Below, piece after piece: positions 25,412 through 34,919 of a stretch of DNA of 64,000 nucleotides. Below the pieces are notes generated by a model. It ran no database searches. It saw nothing but the letters and a program-made list of their open reading frames with translations, and was not told where the DNA came from. The first letter of the stretch is position 1, and every line of letters begins with the position of its first letter. Source of the DNA: Saccharibacter sp. 17.LH.SD. GTDB taxonomy: Bacteria; Pseudomonadota; Alphaproteobacteria; Acetobacterales; Acetobacteraceae. The stretch lies in assembly GCF_009834805.1 (NCBI RefSeq), contig NZ_WVHO01000010.1:1-64000 (forward strand), in the 5' to 3' direction. A program made the translations under genes and the position numbers.

Positions 25412-26914
25412 CTATGATGAAAATGGATTTTCTTCGTCACCTTTTGCCATGAAGTCTAAAATGTTAGAAGATTCATCGGGCTCCTCTAGTAGCTCTACAT
25501 CACGTAACTTACGCTCTACCGCCCGTGTACGTTTGCCAGCTTCTTCCACAGTTCGTTTTGCGGTGTCGAGTTGTTTTCCTAATCTCTCCCAGACCTGACC
25601 ATATTTCATAAATTCTGACTTTGCCGCACCAAGAACCTGCCAGACCTCACTGGAGCGTTTTTCAATCGCTAATGTTCGGAAACCCATTTGCAAGCTGGTG
25701 AGAAGTGCTGACAGCGTGGTCGGGCCTTGGATCATGATACGATAGGTTGCCTGAAGGTCACGTGCTAATCCAGGACGACGAATGACCTCTGCAAACAAAC
25801 CTTCAGTAGGGAGGTACATAATGGCAAAGTCTGTCGTATGTGGGGGATGAATATATTTTTCGCTGATGCTTTTAGCTTGAAGGCGTACGGCTTTTTCAAG
25901 GGCTGAGCTGTAACGTTCTATCTCTTCAGGGTTGCCTGTATCTTGTGCTTGTAGAAGTCGCTCATAATCTTCGTGGGGAAATTTCGCATCAATGGGCAGC
26001 CATAGCGGTTCATCCGGCTGACTATTCCCCGGAAGTTTAACTGCATAATCAACAAGTTTATCGCTTCCTGGGAGAACCTTTACATTGCTCTCATATTGCT
26101 CGCGCGTCAGCATATCATCCAGCAACATTCCTAGCTGAACTTCTCCCCAACCACCGCGTGATTTTACATTGGTCAAAACGCGCTTGAGATCTCCCACACC
26201 GGTCGCCAGTGTTTGCATTTCTCCGAGGCCCTTATGGACTTGCTCTAACCGATCACTGACCAATTGGAAGGACTCGCCTAAACGCTTTTCCAATGTGCCT
26301 TGCAGTTTTTCTTCAACTGTTGCACGCATGCGTTCTAGCTTGTCCGCATTATCTTTTTGCAAACGCTCAAGAGATCCTGACACGGTGTCGCGCAGCTTTT
26401 CTTGAGCCGTTGAATGCGTTTCCATGAGCGCGCCAATACGCTCCGTCACAGCTTGGAGACCTTCTTTTTGCGTTTGGACACCTTTTTCCTGTGAAAGCGT
26501 TAAACGATCTGACAATTCGCGTAAGGCATCATTCGTCGCTTTCAATTGCGTTGTCTGTGTGTGGGAGAAGTTATCAACATGACGTTGTATCGATTCCTCA
26601 AGCCGTGCACGGTGATCTGACGCTTCTTTCCTCATGCTTGAGAGTTGCCCACTTTGAAAGGTGCTCAGCTCGTTCAAACGGCGATCCATCATGTGAGTTT
26701 GATTTGCTAAAACCTGTCGCGCATCATCGCGTGAAATATGCGCTTCGTCACGAAAAGACGCAGACAATTCTGATGAAATACGTTCCAATGCGGCTAAACG
26801 CACAGAAAGATCTTGCGACATAGGAGAGGGTCGTCCTTGCCGCAGTAAGACAATAAACACCATCAAGGCGATCACTAACATGATGACAAAAGGTGCAATC
26901 ACCCACACATCCAT
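25412..26914 (-). CDS. rmuC: DNA recombination protein RmuC
   Basis: A protein of 500 residues. An N-terminal membrane segment (about 5 to 25) is followed by a long coiled coil (about 45 to 250) and the RmuC domain (about 255 to 450), with VLTNVKSRGGWGEVQLGMLLDD, LPIDAKFPHEDYERLLQAQ and TTDFAIMYLPTEGLFAE. RmuC limits inversions at short inverted repeats and has a nuclease-like fold. It is the first clearly chromosomal gene next to the left phage block. Confidence 0.93.
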   Translation of the reverse strand: MDVWVIAPFVIMLVIALMVFIVLLRQGRPSPMSQDLSVRLAALERISSELSASFRDEAHISRDDARQVLANQTHMMDRRLNELSTFQSGQLSSMRKEASDHRARLEESIQRHVDNFSHTQTTQLKATNDALRELSDRLTLSQEKGVQTQKEGLQAVTERIGALMETHSTAQEKLRDTVSGSLERLQKDNADKLERMRATVEEKLQGTLEKRLGESFQLVSDRLEQVHKGLGEMQTLATGVGDLKRVLTNVKSRGGWGEVQLGMLLDDMLTREQYESNVKVLPGSDKLVDYAVKLPGNSQPDEPLWLPIDAKFPHEDYERLLQAQDTGNPEEIERYSSALEKAVRLQAKSISEKYIHPPHTTDFAIMYLPTEGLFAEVIRRPGLARDLQATYRIMIQGPTTLSALLTSLQMGFRTLAIEKRSSEVWQVLGAAKSEFMKYGQVWERLGKQLDTAKRTVEEAGKRTRAVERKLRDVELLEEPDESSNILDFMAKGDEENPFSS

Positions 26915-27106
26915 AGCCGCTTCTCCTGCTTTTTAAAGGAATGCTACGGTTCTTTTAAAACGATTATGAAGGTATTGTCATGAAATTAAAAATAACGGTT
27001 AGTATGTGAGAGAGATTACTAACGATTTGATACATTCTATTTCTTTATAGATAAGGCTTTTGTCGCTGGTACATGTCAATAAGAAACAGCTTAACGCTTA
27101 TTTGCA

Positions 27107-27151
27107 AAGATTCCGATATGGGATTGAATGATAAAACCATATCGGAATCTT
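27107..27151 (-). terminator. Hairpin downstream of the carboxylesterase gene
   Basis: A perfect 15-base inverted repeat (27107 to 27121 and 27137 to 27151, arms beginning AAGATTCCGATATGG) starts six bases after the esterase stop codon. The T run is short, so termination may be weak or rely on the stem. Confidence 0.6.
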
Positions 27152-27156
27152 AGGTA

Positions 27157-28554
27157 CTATGATGCAGGAGCAGAAAAATTATGGATGGAAGGAGCGTTAC
27201 GTGTATAAGGCTTCCATTCAGAAATATGAGAAGATGTTGGTGTTCCGTTTTTCACGAAATTGACCAGTGAGGCGTGCATAACATCACTGACCTTCACATC
27301 TTCATCGTCGAGCTTATCCTGCAAACGTGTTTTCACCGTCGCGAAAAAATAAGGAATATCAGAGGCATGAGCGGCCAATGTCTTACCTTCTTCACGAAGA
27401 GAACGCGCTACATAAGAGAAATGGTAGAGATAGACAGGTAAGTTTTGCTGAGAATAGACGTCAGCAATGTCCTTAGCCCCTCGAATCATCACACCATCAT
27501 CTCCACCAAGATCCCCACTTGTTGCGCCAATCAGCAATGGAACGCGTGAGAAACACCCAGCTTGGTAAGCGTTGATAGGCGTCTGGGCAATGATACCGTC
27601 GGCAAAGGGTGGGCTATAATTACGGAAATTACTAAACATCTCCGCATAAGATTGCATACCGCCCACCGTGCTAAAGAGTTTTTTGAGATCAAGATCTCCA
27701 ACAATTTTTTCGGCCGGAAGGTCATAAAGCTTTTTAAGGGCGTCTGGATCTTCAGGCGAAATACCGACCTCAGAGGCAAATTGTACACCAGCTTGCTCAA
27801 CCTCTTTCAGGGTGCAGTTTCCAAGTGTTGCATCACCCCCAGATTGAATGACGGCTTGATGAAATAATCCTTGTGCTAGAGGGGAGGCGAGTAATGCATT
27901 GATAGACATCCCGCCAGCACTTTCACCAACAATCGTGACACGAGAAGGGTCTCCTCCAAAGGATGCAATATTTTGCTGCACCCATCGCAATGCCGCGATT
28001 TGGTCTAAAAATCCGTAATTGCCGAATAGCCCATGATCCGGGTTTTTTTGGGTTAGTTGAGGATGGGCAAATGTGCCAAAACGACCTACTCGGTAATTAA
28101 AACTGACAAATACGATATCTTGTGATGCAACATTCTCGCCGGAATAAATAGGAGGAGAGGCACCACCATTGACAAACCCACCTCCGTAAATCCAGACCAA
28201 AACAGGCAAGCTAGCAGATGATTGTGTGTCATTTTGTTGGGCAGGACGCCATACATTAAGGTAAAGGCAGTCCTCTGATGGTGTTGTGCCTACAGGAGCT
28301 GCTTCATCAGCAACAGGATTTTGCATAGCATCATGCTGAAATTGGGCAGCTTGATAAATGTCAGACCATGGTTTTACTGGCTGAGGCGCACGCCATCTTA
28401 ATGATCCGAGGGGTGGTTGAGCAAAAGGGATGCCTTTAAAGGAATCTACGGCGCCTTCATGTGCACCTTGGACAAGACCAGATGTGATGCGCACTGTGGG
28501 ATGAGACGTAGCAGACTCTTGTCCTGCTGAATGAGAGGAGGATGTAGGTGTCAT
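27157..28554 (-). CDS. Type B carboxylesterase
   Basis: About 465 residues from the ATG at 28554 (MTPTSSSHSAGQES). The upstream extension to 28635 lacks a plausible site. It has the carboxylesterase family motifs: SEDCLYLNVW, the oxyanion loop YGGGFVNGG, the nucleophile GESAGG, and a catalytic His probably in LAAHASDIPYFF. It hydrolyses carboxylic esters. There is no convincing signal peptide in the chosen form, so it is probably cytoplasmic. The HxlR-type regulator gene lies just upstream on the same strand. Confidence 0.87.
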   Translation of the reverse strand: MTPTSSSHSAGQESATSHPTVRITSGLVQGAHEGAVDSFKGIPFAQPPLGSLRWRAPQPVKPWSDIYQAAQFQHDAMQNPVADEAAPVGTTPSEDCLYLNVWRPAQQNDTQSSASLPVLVWIYGGGFVNGGASPPIYSGENVASQDIVFVSFNYRVGRFGTFAHPQLTQKNPDHGLFGNYGFLDQIAALRWVQQNIASFGGDPSRVTIVGESAGGMSINALLASPLAQGLFHQAVIQSGGDATLGNCTLKEVEQAGVQFASEVGISPEDPDALKKLYDLPAEKIVGDLDLKKLFSTVGGMQSYAEMFSNFRNYSPPFADGIIAQTPINAYQAGCFSRVPLLIGATSGDLGGDDGVMIRGAKDIADVYSQQNLPVYLYHFSYVARSLREEGKTLAAHASDIPYFFATVKTRLQDKLDDEDVKVSDVMHASLVNFVKNGTPTSSHISEWKPYTRNAPSIHNFSAPAS

Positions 28555-28712
28555 ACATATATTCCGTAGCAAAAATAGACATAATCTAATTTTTTGAGGA
28601 AAGAAGCCCAAAGACCAAAGGGCCATAGGTGCCATTTCTCACTACGGAATGATACGCATGCTCCTGAGAGATTTACAATGGGAAGTGTTAAGAAGTAGCT
28701 AAAGAAACCAAC

Positions 28713-29153
28713 CTATTCCACCACAAGAACTCTATCAGGATCCACAAATCTTCCTGACATATTGATGGGTTGCATGATGGGAAGTTCTTCGCCCGTTTCT
28801 AGATCAATGAGCAAAGAATGGTGCTCATTAGCGCTGTATAAAAACTCTTCCCCCCACTGTCGCAGTGCAACCATAAGAGGGAAAAGCTTTTTGCCTCGAT
28901 AGGTAAGGCGATATTCTTGATAGGCCGAGCCGCTTTTTGTCGGAGCCGTGTACATAATGTCATTTTCGACTAATGAGCGTAGTCGATCTGTAAGAATATT
29001 TCGTGCAATGCCTAAACTGGATTGAAATTCCGTAAATCGAGCCTTTCCATCGAAGGCATCGCGGATAATCAAGAGTGTCCAGCGGTCACCGATATGATCT
29101 AACGCTCGAGAAATCGGGCATATAGCCGCTGAAAAATGTTCACGTTTCACCAT
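28713..29153 (-). CDS. HxlR-family transcriptional regulator
   Basis: A protein of 146 residues with the HxlR signature: an N-terminal Cys region (CPISRALDHIGDRWTLLIIRDAF), followed by FTEFQSSLGIARNILTDRLRSLVENDI and a winged helix (YRLTYRGKKLFPLMVALRQWGEE). Members often sense reactive species through the N-terminal Cys and control nearby redox or detoxification genes. The neighbours here include a carboxylesterase, an NmrA-like reductase and a pirin, any of which could be targets. Confidence 0.9.
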   Translation of the reverse strand: MVKREHFSAAICPISRALDHIGDRWTLLIIRDAFDGKARFTEFQSSLGIARNILTDRLRSLVENDIMYTAPTKSGSAYQEYRLTYRGKKLFPLMVALRQWGEEFLYSANEHHSLLIDLETGEELPIMQPINMSGRFVDPDRVLVVE

Positions 29154-29685
29154 GGTTATCCTCCATACATGCGGCTATTCAATATTTTGGTAAATTATCA
29201 ATGATTACTCTATGTATAATGAAAGAAAGAAAACTGCAACTACTTTTAAAAAATGAATGATAACATAGATTTACCTTTAGTAAGGTCGTTCTTATGGTAG
29301 GTGATTTTCAATATTATTTCAAAATAAGTATTTTTAATATTTAAATACTATTAATAAATAACTAAATATAGGTTAATATTTTACTTTTAAAGTAAATAAT
29401 ATACCACATTTTTTTTGATACTACTATTGTAATTGAAAAAATATTCAAATCCTTATAGGAGAGTTTTAATCTCCGTACCGGGAAAAATATTTTCTTTTTA
29501 TTGTTTTTGAATAGATGAAAAAGTGTTACCTAGAATAAAGACATTGAGAGGAATTGGAGGCGATTCTCACTCTTCTTAACCACCAAACGCTCGAGTCATC
29601 GGTGGGTAGCCTTTGTAGAATAAAGAATAAGCGTTCATTCAAGGGCTATTAGTCGGGATGACTTGCTTTATATAGGACTTTTAAC
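29154..29685. other. Long non-coding stretch between HxlR and the small basic gene
   Basis: This 532-base region is very AT-rich up to about 29460, then becomes more balanced just ahead of the small gene at 29686. I see no open frame. The last 140 bases could be a leader or a small RNA. No recognised riboswitch was found. Confidence 0.4.
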
Positions 29686-29856
29686 ATGGCCAAAAATTCT
29701 CGCGGGCATGTAATCCCAGGCACATCATCGTCTGTTAAAGAGACAGCCGGTAGGGTTCTGGAGAAGGGTAAAGTAAGTTCTAAAGACGCCAAAAGTTTGG
29801 CTGGTGCAGTGATGAGGCATGAGCCTGCTCATGGAAGGTCGAAGAAGAAAAAATAG
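29686..29856 (+). CDS. Small basic protein of 56 residues
   Basis: An ATG at 29686 follows AGGACTTTTAAC, a moderate ribosome binding site. The protein is rich in K, S, A and R, with a glycine-containing N-terminus (NSRGHVIPGTSSS), a likely helix (VKETAGRVLEKGKVSSKDAK) and a basic tail (HGRSKKKK). It could bind nucleic acid. It is too short for most gene finders, but the frame is clean and the base composition differs from the AT-rich flank. Function unknown. Confidence 0.6.
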   Translation: MAKNSRGHVIPGTSSSVKETAGRVLEKGKVSSKDAKSLAGAVMRHEPAHGRSKKKK

Positions 29857-29990
29857 TTGATGGAGTGAGCGGTGTGGTGGACTTTGTACCGAGCTTTCCA
29901 TAAAGTCACGAACAGGCTAGGAGCTCTTTAAAGCAGGGCTTCTGGCTTTTTTGATGTTTTGAATTTTTCAAAAAACATTAAGAAATAGGA

Positions 29991-30024
29991 GGCTTCTCCT
30001 TATTCACTTGGAATAGGGAGAAGC
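29991..30024 (-). terminator. Hairpin downstream of the NmrA-like gene
   Basis: An inverted repeat (GGCTTCTCC at 29991, GGAGAAGC at 30017) lies 20 bases beyond the stop of the NmrA-like gene. The T run is poor, so it is a probable rather than certain terminator. Confidence 0.5.
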
Positions 30025-30043
30025 TGATCGTAACGGAAATTTC

Positions 30044-30919
30044 TTACTGAGCGTTTTCCCCAGAAAGGGTCTCGCGCACAAAAGCGCGGTAAGAACGCAA
30101 TGGGTGCCCGATGAGCGCTTCAAGTGTTTCCTGTGTATCAGCACCCGGAATCATTCCGTAACGATGGAATGCACGGAACATCACGCGCAGGTCATGCGCT
30201 TGCCAACCTGGGATGAAGGACGCCATTTGCTCTTCAAACCGTGCGAGGTCATCACCGCCATATTGCACAGGTTGTTTAAGTTCTTCAGACCAGATTTTGG
30301 CAATTTCTTCACCTGTCAGTACGTCTGGACCAACAATTTCAATGGTATTGCGTGGTAATGGAGCGGGGGCTTTGTCGCGGCGTAGCAATTCATGCGCAGC
30401 AACATCAGCAATGTCACGGTCATCGACCATGGCGACACCACGTCCACCAACGGGCTGCGGGTAAAAGCCACTCTTGATGGCTTGGAGCAACATCAGGTCA
30501 TTTTGGATGAAATAAGCAGGGCGGAGGACTGTGGCTGGAATATCGTAGCTGTCAATAACGCGCTCAACAAGCCCTTTCCCAGCAAAATGCGGCACATCGG
30601 CGAAGAGTTGGCTGTTGAAGACAGAGAAATAAACAATACGCTTAATGCCCGCTTCACGTGCGAGATCAAGTGTTGTGAGAGCCTGTGTTACCTCGTCAGG
30701 AAGAACCGCATTGATGAGGAAAAGAGTATCTACACCTTTCAAAGCGGCACGAATGGAGGGAACGTCTGTCATATCCCCTTGAACGGCTTCAACACCGTCA
30801 CGGGCCTTTACCTTGCTGGTGTTACGCGCCAGCGCTTTGATTGAGACGCCTTTTCCGACCAAACGATCAATGACGAGAGACCCTATACGGCCTGTTGCCC
30901 CTGTTACTAAAATTGTCAT
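30044..30919 (-). CDS. NmrA-like NAD(P)-binding oxidoreductase
   Basis: A protein of 291 residues from the ATG at 30919 (MTILVTGATGRIGS), with GGGAG upstream; the longer frame to 31018 is non-coding. It has the Rossmann motif TGATGRIGS and the NmrA-type sequence GDMTDVPSIRAALKGVDTLFLI. Such proteins act as NAD(P)H-dependent reductases or redox sensors. It is divergently oriented to the pirin gene across a 370-base gap. Confidence 0.87.
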   Translation of the reverse strand: MTILVTGATGRIGSLVIDRLVGKGVSIKALARNTSKVKARDGVEAVQGDMTDVPSIRAALKGVDTLFLINAVLPDEVTQALTTLDLAREAGIKRIVYFSVFNSQLFADVPHFAGKGLVERVIDSYDIPATVLRPAYFIQNDLMLLQAIKSGFYPQPVGGRGVAMVDDRDIADVAAHELLRRDKAPAPLPRNTIEIVGPDVLTGEEIAKIWSEELKQPVQYGGDDLARFEEQMASFIPGWQAHDLRVMFRAFHRYGMIPGADTQETLEALIGHPLRSYRAFVRETLSGENAQ

Positions 30920-31291
30920 GATAAACTCCCAATAGCGAGAAATAAGGTAACGTAGCGCGTTCAAAACCAGCCAACTGTCGGAGAAAAAAAACCTTTTCAC
31001 AACGCTGGCCGAGCCCAAAATTAGCCCGTTCCATCACCTATGTGGTGATGAGGCGATTGTAGTCAATCGCAGGCACAAAACAATGAGAGCCTTAGAGTGG
31101 GAATGAGATGCTTACTTTACATTAGGGATTCTCTGATGGAGTAAATGGTCTCCAAAAAGGTAAAAGTCTTAGAAAACCGCCATAAATAACCTAATATTTC
31201 GAGTGCCGTCTTGTAACTTAAGAAAAGATAAATACATCTACGCGACCGTCTGTCTCACAAAGAGACATGTCATTTTAAAAGGGTTGATAGC

Positions 31292-32059
31292 ATGAATACG
31301 CCATTTAAATTTGATCAATCAACAAAACACGGGAAGTTTTCCGGCGGGTTCGGAGTGGAGATTCTGTATCCAGGTCTGGCCCTTTCAAGAACTGATAGTG
31401 GACTAGGGGCCATTGGTAAAATTGATCATGCCAGTTTCCATCCAGGTTCTATCGTTCCTATGCATCCGCATAAAGATGATGAGATCTTGACCTACATGAG
31501 AAGCGGGGAGATCACGCATCGCGATACGGTCGGGCACGTTGAAACCGTAACACCTCAGCGTCTTATGCTGATGAATGCAGGTCATACGTTCAAACATGAA
31601 GAGACCATTGAACCTGCTGGCGGGAAATTGAAAGCACTACAGATTTTCATGAGACCACGTGAGGCTAATCTTAAGCCAAAGGTGCAGTTCCATGATTTCG
31701 GCAATGCTTACAGCGTAGATCAATGGCGTCTTATTGCAGGGCCTCATGACGCTCCTCTGATCTTGCGGGCTGATGCGTCCATTTATGACACACGCTTAGA
31801 AGCTGGAGAGACATTAGCTCTTCCTCAGCCACCAAAGGGAGAAATTCGGCAGCTTCTCTATGTCTTTGAAGGTGAAGTGACCGTTGCTGGTCATAACCTT
31901 AAAACGGGTGAGAGCCTTTTGCTGGATGGTCATGTTCATGATGTCGAAGCCATCAAACAAAGTGACCTCGTATTATTTGTGACCGATCTTGATGCGCCGA
32001 TCTTCAAAGGCGGGCTTTTTAGCGGAAACTTGTTCCAAACCAATAACCTGCGTGCTTAA
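31292..32059 (+). CDS. Pirin family protein (cupin)
   Basis: A protein of 255 residues with pirin/YhhW features: HPHKDDEILTYMRSGEITHRDTVG carrying the metal-binding His residues, and a second cupin half with LYVFEGEVTVAG. Bacterial relatives include quercetinase-type dioxygenases. It is divergent from the NmrA-like gene, and HxlR regulators often sit beside such genes. A good AAAGGG-like site precedes the ATG at 31292. Confidence 0.9.
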   Translation: MNTPFKFDQSTKHGKFSGGFGVEILYPGLALSRTDSGLGAIGKIDHASFHPGSIVPMHPHKDDEILTYMRSGEITHRDTVGHVETVTPQRLMLMNAGHTFKHEETIEPAGGKLKALQIFMRPREANLKPKVQFHDFGNAYSVDQWRLIAGPHDAPLILRADASIYDTRLEAGETLALPQPPKGEIRQLLYVFEGEVTVAGHNLKTGESLLLDGHVHDVEAIKQSDLVLFVTDLDAPIFKGGLFSGNLFQTNNLRA

Positions 32060-32078
32060 GCCTTCAAAGGCGGGCTTG

Positions 32079-33659
32079 CTAGAATCCCACTTGCAAGCTC
32101 GTCCCTAGAACAATGGCGTTATGGTAGGTTCGTGTTGCTCCAGGGCGGATCACATATTGGATATCAGGTGTTAGGATTGTTCCTGGGGCAATATGAGCTC
32201 CGTATTGAGCTTCAAGGATGCCTGTATGGCTCTGCGCTCCTGGAAGGCCGGCCATACGTATGCGTTGGCTAAGCCATGTACTTTGTTTAGACCATATAAA
32301 GAGAACACCGATCCGATCCAATGGACGGCTTTTCCAAAACCCACGATCTTCAAAACCCACTAAACCCATATCTTGATAGATAGAAATCTTATTATCTGAA
32401 TGGTCGTAGTTGAAGAAAAAGACTAGTCCCCCATTCGGGGCTTGCGTCTGACGGATGAGCATAATATCGCCACCAGCCCATGCGGCAAAAAAACCTCGAT
32501 GATTTAAGGCTGGACCACCTTCTAAAGCCATCAGATGTCCATGTTGGTTAAGGGCGACATCACTTGCTTGAGATGTGGAACCATAAAATCCTGCACGTAA
32601 ATGGATCGGCTTATTATCTTTTCCCCATTGGGGGGTCCAGCCGAGCTCAAAAGGGAACATAACGCCGGTGACACCGTGGCTCGACCAATTGAAACCGGAA
32701 CGCCCTCCCAAGAGGCCACCAGCAGCATTAATCCCTGTTCTAACGTAAATATTGTGAGGAAGTGTTACGTTTGCGTAAAAAGACCAATTATTTTGCGGTG
32801 GCATAACAAATGCCCCCTGACTTCCACCTGTAATGGCGCGTGGAGCAGGACAAAAGCCGAACGATAGAAAATCACAATAAATGGGTGATGAGTTAAAAAG
32901 CATAGCAGAGCCCATACGGCCTGCCATCAGGTCTAAATGGTTATGGAAGAGTTTTTGTTCAACAAAAGCGTAACCTAAATGAGCAATAACATCGCCGCCT
33001 GCGCCGTAAATTTCGTTTTCGTTGAAGACACTATCGCCAACATAATCACGCCCTACGGGGCGTCCAGTTCTATTCAGTAAAAAGATATGAGTGCTAAATC
33101 CTTTTAGGCCCGCCAATACTCCCCAATCAATATCCAAACCAGCCGATATTTGTCCTGCATAATCCTCACCATGGCGCATACCGCCTGAGACGTTCCCAAC
33201 AATCATGCCAAGATAATTAACGCTTAGTACAACACCATGATCAGCTAAAAACGGTTTAAGGCCCCACCAACTTCCCAGCAAAGCGTCATCATATTGAGTA
33301 CCAGGACGAATAGAAGAGGGCTGTTTTAAGATAGGCCAGGTCGCATAAACAGCAGCCATCTGCTCATCTGCGCGTTGAATTTGCTTTTGTTGTTCCAAAT
33401 AGTCACGATAAGCGCTTTTAGAAACGATCTGAGAGTGTGATTTTCTTTCGTGAATTCTGATTTTTTGATGGCGTTCTAACCAACGGTCATATGTATCTGC
33501 CATCGCGTCATCGGCTTGAGCTGATATAGAGGCATCGTTCTCGTTGTGTGTCAAAGAGTTGTGTGAAGAATAAGGGCGATCAGAAGCGTATGATGCTATA
33601 TCAATGGAAGACAAACCGATAATAACAGCGAAAAATATAGCAAGACGCAGCAGAATCAT
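32079..33659 (-). CDS. Carbohydrate-selective porin (OprB family), first copy
   Basis: About 526 residues from the ATG at 33659; a GTG at 33686 is an alternative. A signal-like hydrophobic start (LLRLAIFFAVIIGLSSIDIA) is followed by a helical segment and the OprB barrel, with LDIDWGVLAGLKGFSTHIFLL, DLMAGRMGSAMLFNSSPIYCDF and a C-terminal LGTSLQVGF ending in Phe, typical of outer-membrane proteins. It takes up sugars. Acetic acid bacteria often encode several such porins. Confidence 0.88.
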   Translation of the reverse strand: MILLRLAIFFAVIIGLSSIDIASYASDRPYSSHNSLTHNENDASISAQADDAMADTYDRWLERHQKIRIHERKSHSQIVSKSAYRDYLEQQKQIQRADEQMAAVYATWPILKQPSSIRPGTQYDDALLGSWWGLKPFLADHGVVLSVNYLGMIVGNVSGGMRHGEDYAGQISAGLDIDWGVLAGLKGFSTHIFLLNRTGRPVGRDYVGDSVFNENEIYGAGGDVIAHLGYAFVEQKLFHNHLDLMAGRMGSAMLFNSSPIYCDFLSFGFCPAPRAITGGSQGAFVMPPQNNWSFYANVTLPHNIYVRTGINAAGGLLGGRSGFNWSSHGVTGVMFPFELGWTPQWGKDNKPIHLRAGFYGSTSQASDVALNQHGHLMALEGGPALNHRGFFAAWAGGDIMLIRQTQAPNGGLVFFFNYDHSDNKISIYQDMGLVGFEDRGFWKSRPLDRIGVLFIWSKQSTWLSQRIRMAGLPGAQSHTGILEAQYGAHIAPGTILTPDIQYVIRPGATRTYHNAIVLGTSLQVGF

Positions 33660-33691
33660 GGATAAAGGAACATCTCTTATTCTCACAAGAA

Positions 33692-33725
33692 ATACCCTGC
33701 TTCATAACAGGTTGAAGCAGGGTAT
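33692..33725 (-). terminator. Terminator between YceI and OprB genes
   Basis: A perfect 12-base stem (ATACCCTGCTTC and GAAGCAGGGTAT, 33692 to 33703 and 33714 to 33725), seven bases beyond the YceI stop codon, ends the YceI/cytochrome b561 operon. Confidence 0.75.
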
Positions 33726-33732
33726 AAAGAAA

Positions 33733-34302
33733 TCAAGATTTCTTGTCAGCTACAATATCAATATCGACGCCAACTTGTAGTGCAACCCATTGTCCAGTTG
33801 CCCAAGGACCTTGGCCAACACCAAAAGCGGAGCGCACGAGGTCAAGATGACCCTTAGCATGTGCTGTATTATTCGTAATATCTAATGTGAAAGGCAGTGT
33901 TTCTGCTTGGCTAACACCCTTAATGGTTAGGGTTCCGACAGCCTCGTAAGCATTTCCGCCCTTCGCTTTAAAGCTTTTTGCTTCAAAGGTCGCTTGAGGA
34001 AATTTTGACGCATTAAACCAATCACTGCCTGGCATAGCACCGTCACGCTGAGCATCGCCCGTTGCAGCGCTAGCAATATCAATATTGATTTTTGCGTGAC
34101 CAGCTTCAGGATGAGCTGGGTCAAAAGAAATCGTACCGTCAAACTTACCAAAATGACCAGAGAAAGGGTTCCCTGTCTGGACGCCTGAGAAGCCAATTTT
34201 GCTGTGTGCTGGATCCACTGTCCAATCAGATGCAAAAACAGGGGTTGCCGCTAAAGACCCAAGAGCGAGCGCCATAACGGACGCTTTTTTTAAGAAAGTC
34301 AT
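33733..34302 (-). CDS. YceI family periplasmic protein, second copy
   Basis: A protein of 189 residues from the ATG at 34302, behind AAGGAG. A signal peptide (MTFLKKASVMALALGSLAATPVFA) is followed by the YceI fold (DWTVDPAHSKIGFSGVQ, GHFGKFDGTISFDP, VGTLTIKGVSQAETL). YceI proteins bind isoprenoid or quinone-like lipids. It follows the cytochrome b561 gene, the usual YceI partner. The longer frame to 34407 overlaps that gene and is rejected. Confidence 0.9.
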   Translation of the reverse strand: MTFLKKASVMALALGSLAATPVFASDWTVDPAHSKIGFSGVQTGNPFSGHFGKFDGTISFDPAHPEAGHAKINIDIASAATGDAQRDGAMPGSDWFNASKFPQATFEAKSFKAKGGNAYEAVGTLTIKGVSQAETLPFTLDITNNTAHAKGHLDLVRSAFGVGQGPWATGQWVALQVGVDIDIVADKKS

Positions 34303-34306
34303 GCTA

Positions 34307-34915
34307 TTAGTCTCCTTGCTGCGTTGCTTTCCGACCAAAGGCTGGGAGCATTTGCCGCAGAACATTGTCACGCAAAACATAATGATGAAAAAGAGCAGCG
34401 GCCGCATGTACGAGAATAAGAGCGGTCAGGATCCATCCACCCCAATGATGGGCAACTTTTAACGCTGCTTCAACAGGGGCTTTGTTGGGCAATGTTGCAA
34501 GAACAGGCAGATCTGGCCAATGAACAGTTCCATACAATACCGTCGGAATTCCTAAAACGGACACTGAAACCATCGCCCACCCAGTAAGCGGCATGAAAAT
34601 CTGCAAACCATAAAGGCCGAGTTGTGCCAAATGAGCAATCAAACGATCGAATGGTGGTACACTCGCAGGAAGTTCAGGGGGCTTATGGGTGATGCGCCAA
34701 ATGATGCGTAATACGATCAGGAACATCACGGTAATACCGATTGACTTATGCAGCTGATAAAGCTGGAAAAGTCGCATAGGGTTGAGTTGGAGATGATCCA
34801 TCACCAACCCTATAACAATCAGTATGATGATACCAAGAGCGACCAACCAATGAAGGATGATCGCTCCTTTGGTATACCGTGTTAACCCATTCGCCTGACG
34901 AGCAGGCATTGACAT
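34307..34915 (-). CDS. Cytochrome b561
   Basis: About 202 residues from the ATG at 34915. Four transmembrane segments are visible: WLVALGIIILIVIGLVMDHL, SIGITVMFLIVLRIIWRI, GLYGLQIFMPLTGWAMVSVSV and WGGWILTALILVHAAAALFHH. Heme-ligand His residues lie in ILHW, LHKSIG and HHYVLRDNVLRQMLP. It moves electrons in the inner membrane, probably from quinol. It lies between two YceI genes, a linked functional set. Confidence 0.9.
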   Translation of the reverse strand: MSMPARQANGLTRYTKGAIILHWLVALGIIILIVIGLVMDHLQLNPMRLFQLYQLHKSIGITVMFLIVLRIIWRITHKPPELPASVPPFDRLIAHLAQLGLYGLQIFMPLTGWAMVSVSVLGIPTVLYGTVHWPDLPVLATLPNKAPVEAALKVAHHWGGWILTALILVHAAAALFHHYVLRDNVLRQMLPAFGRKATQQGD

Positions 34916-34919
34916 AAAA

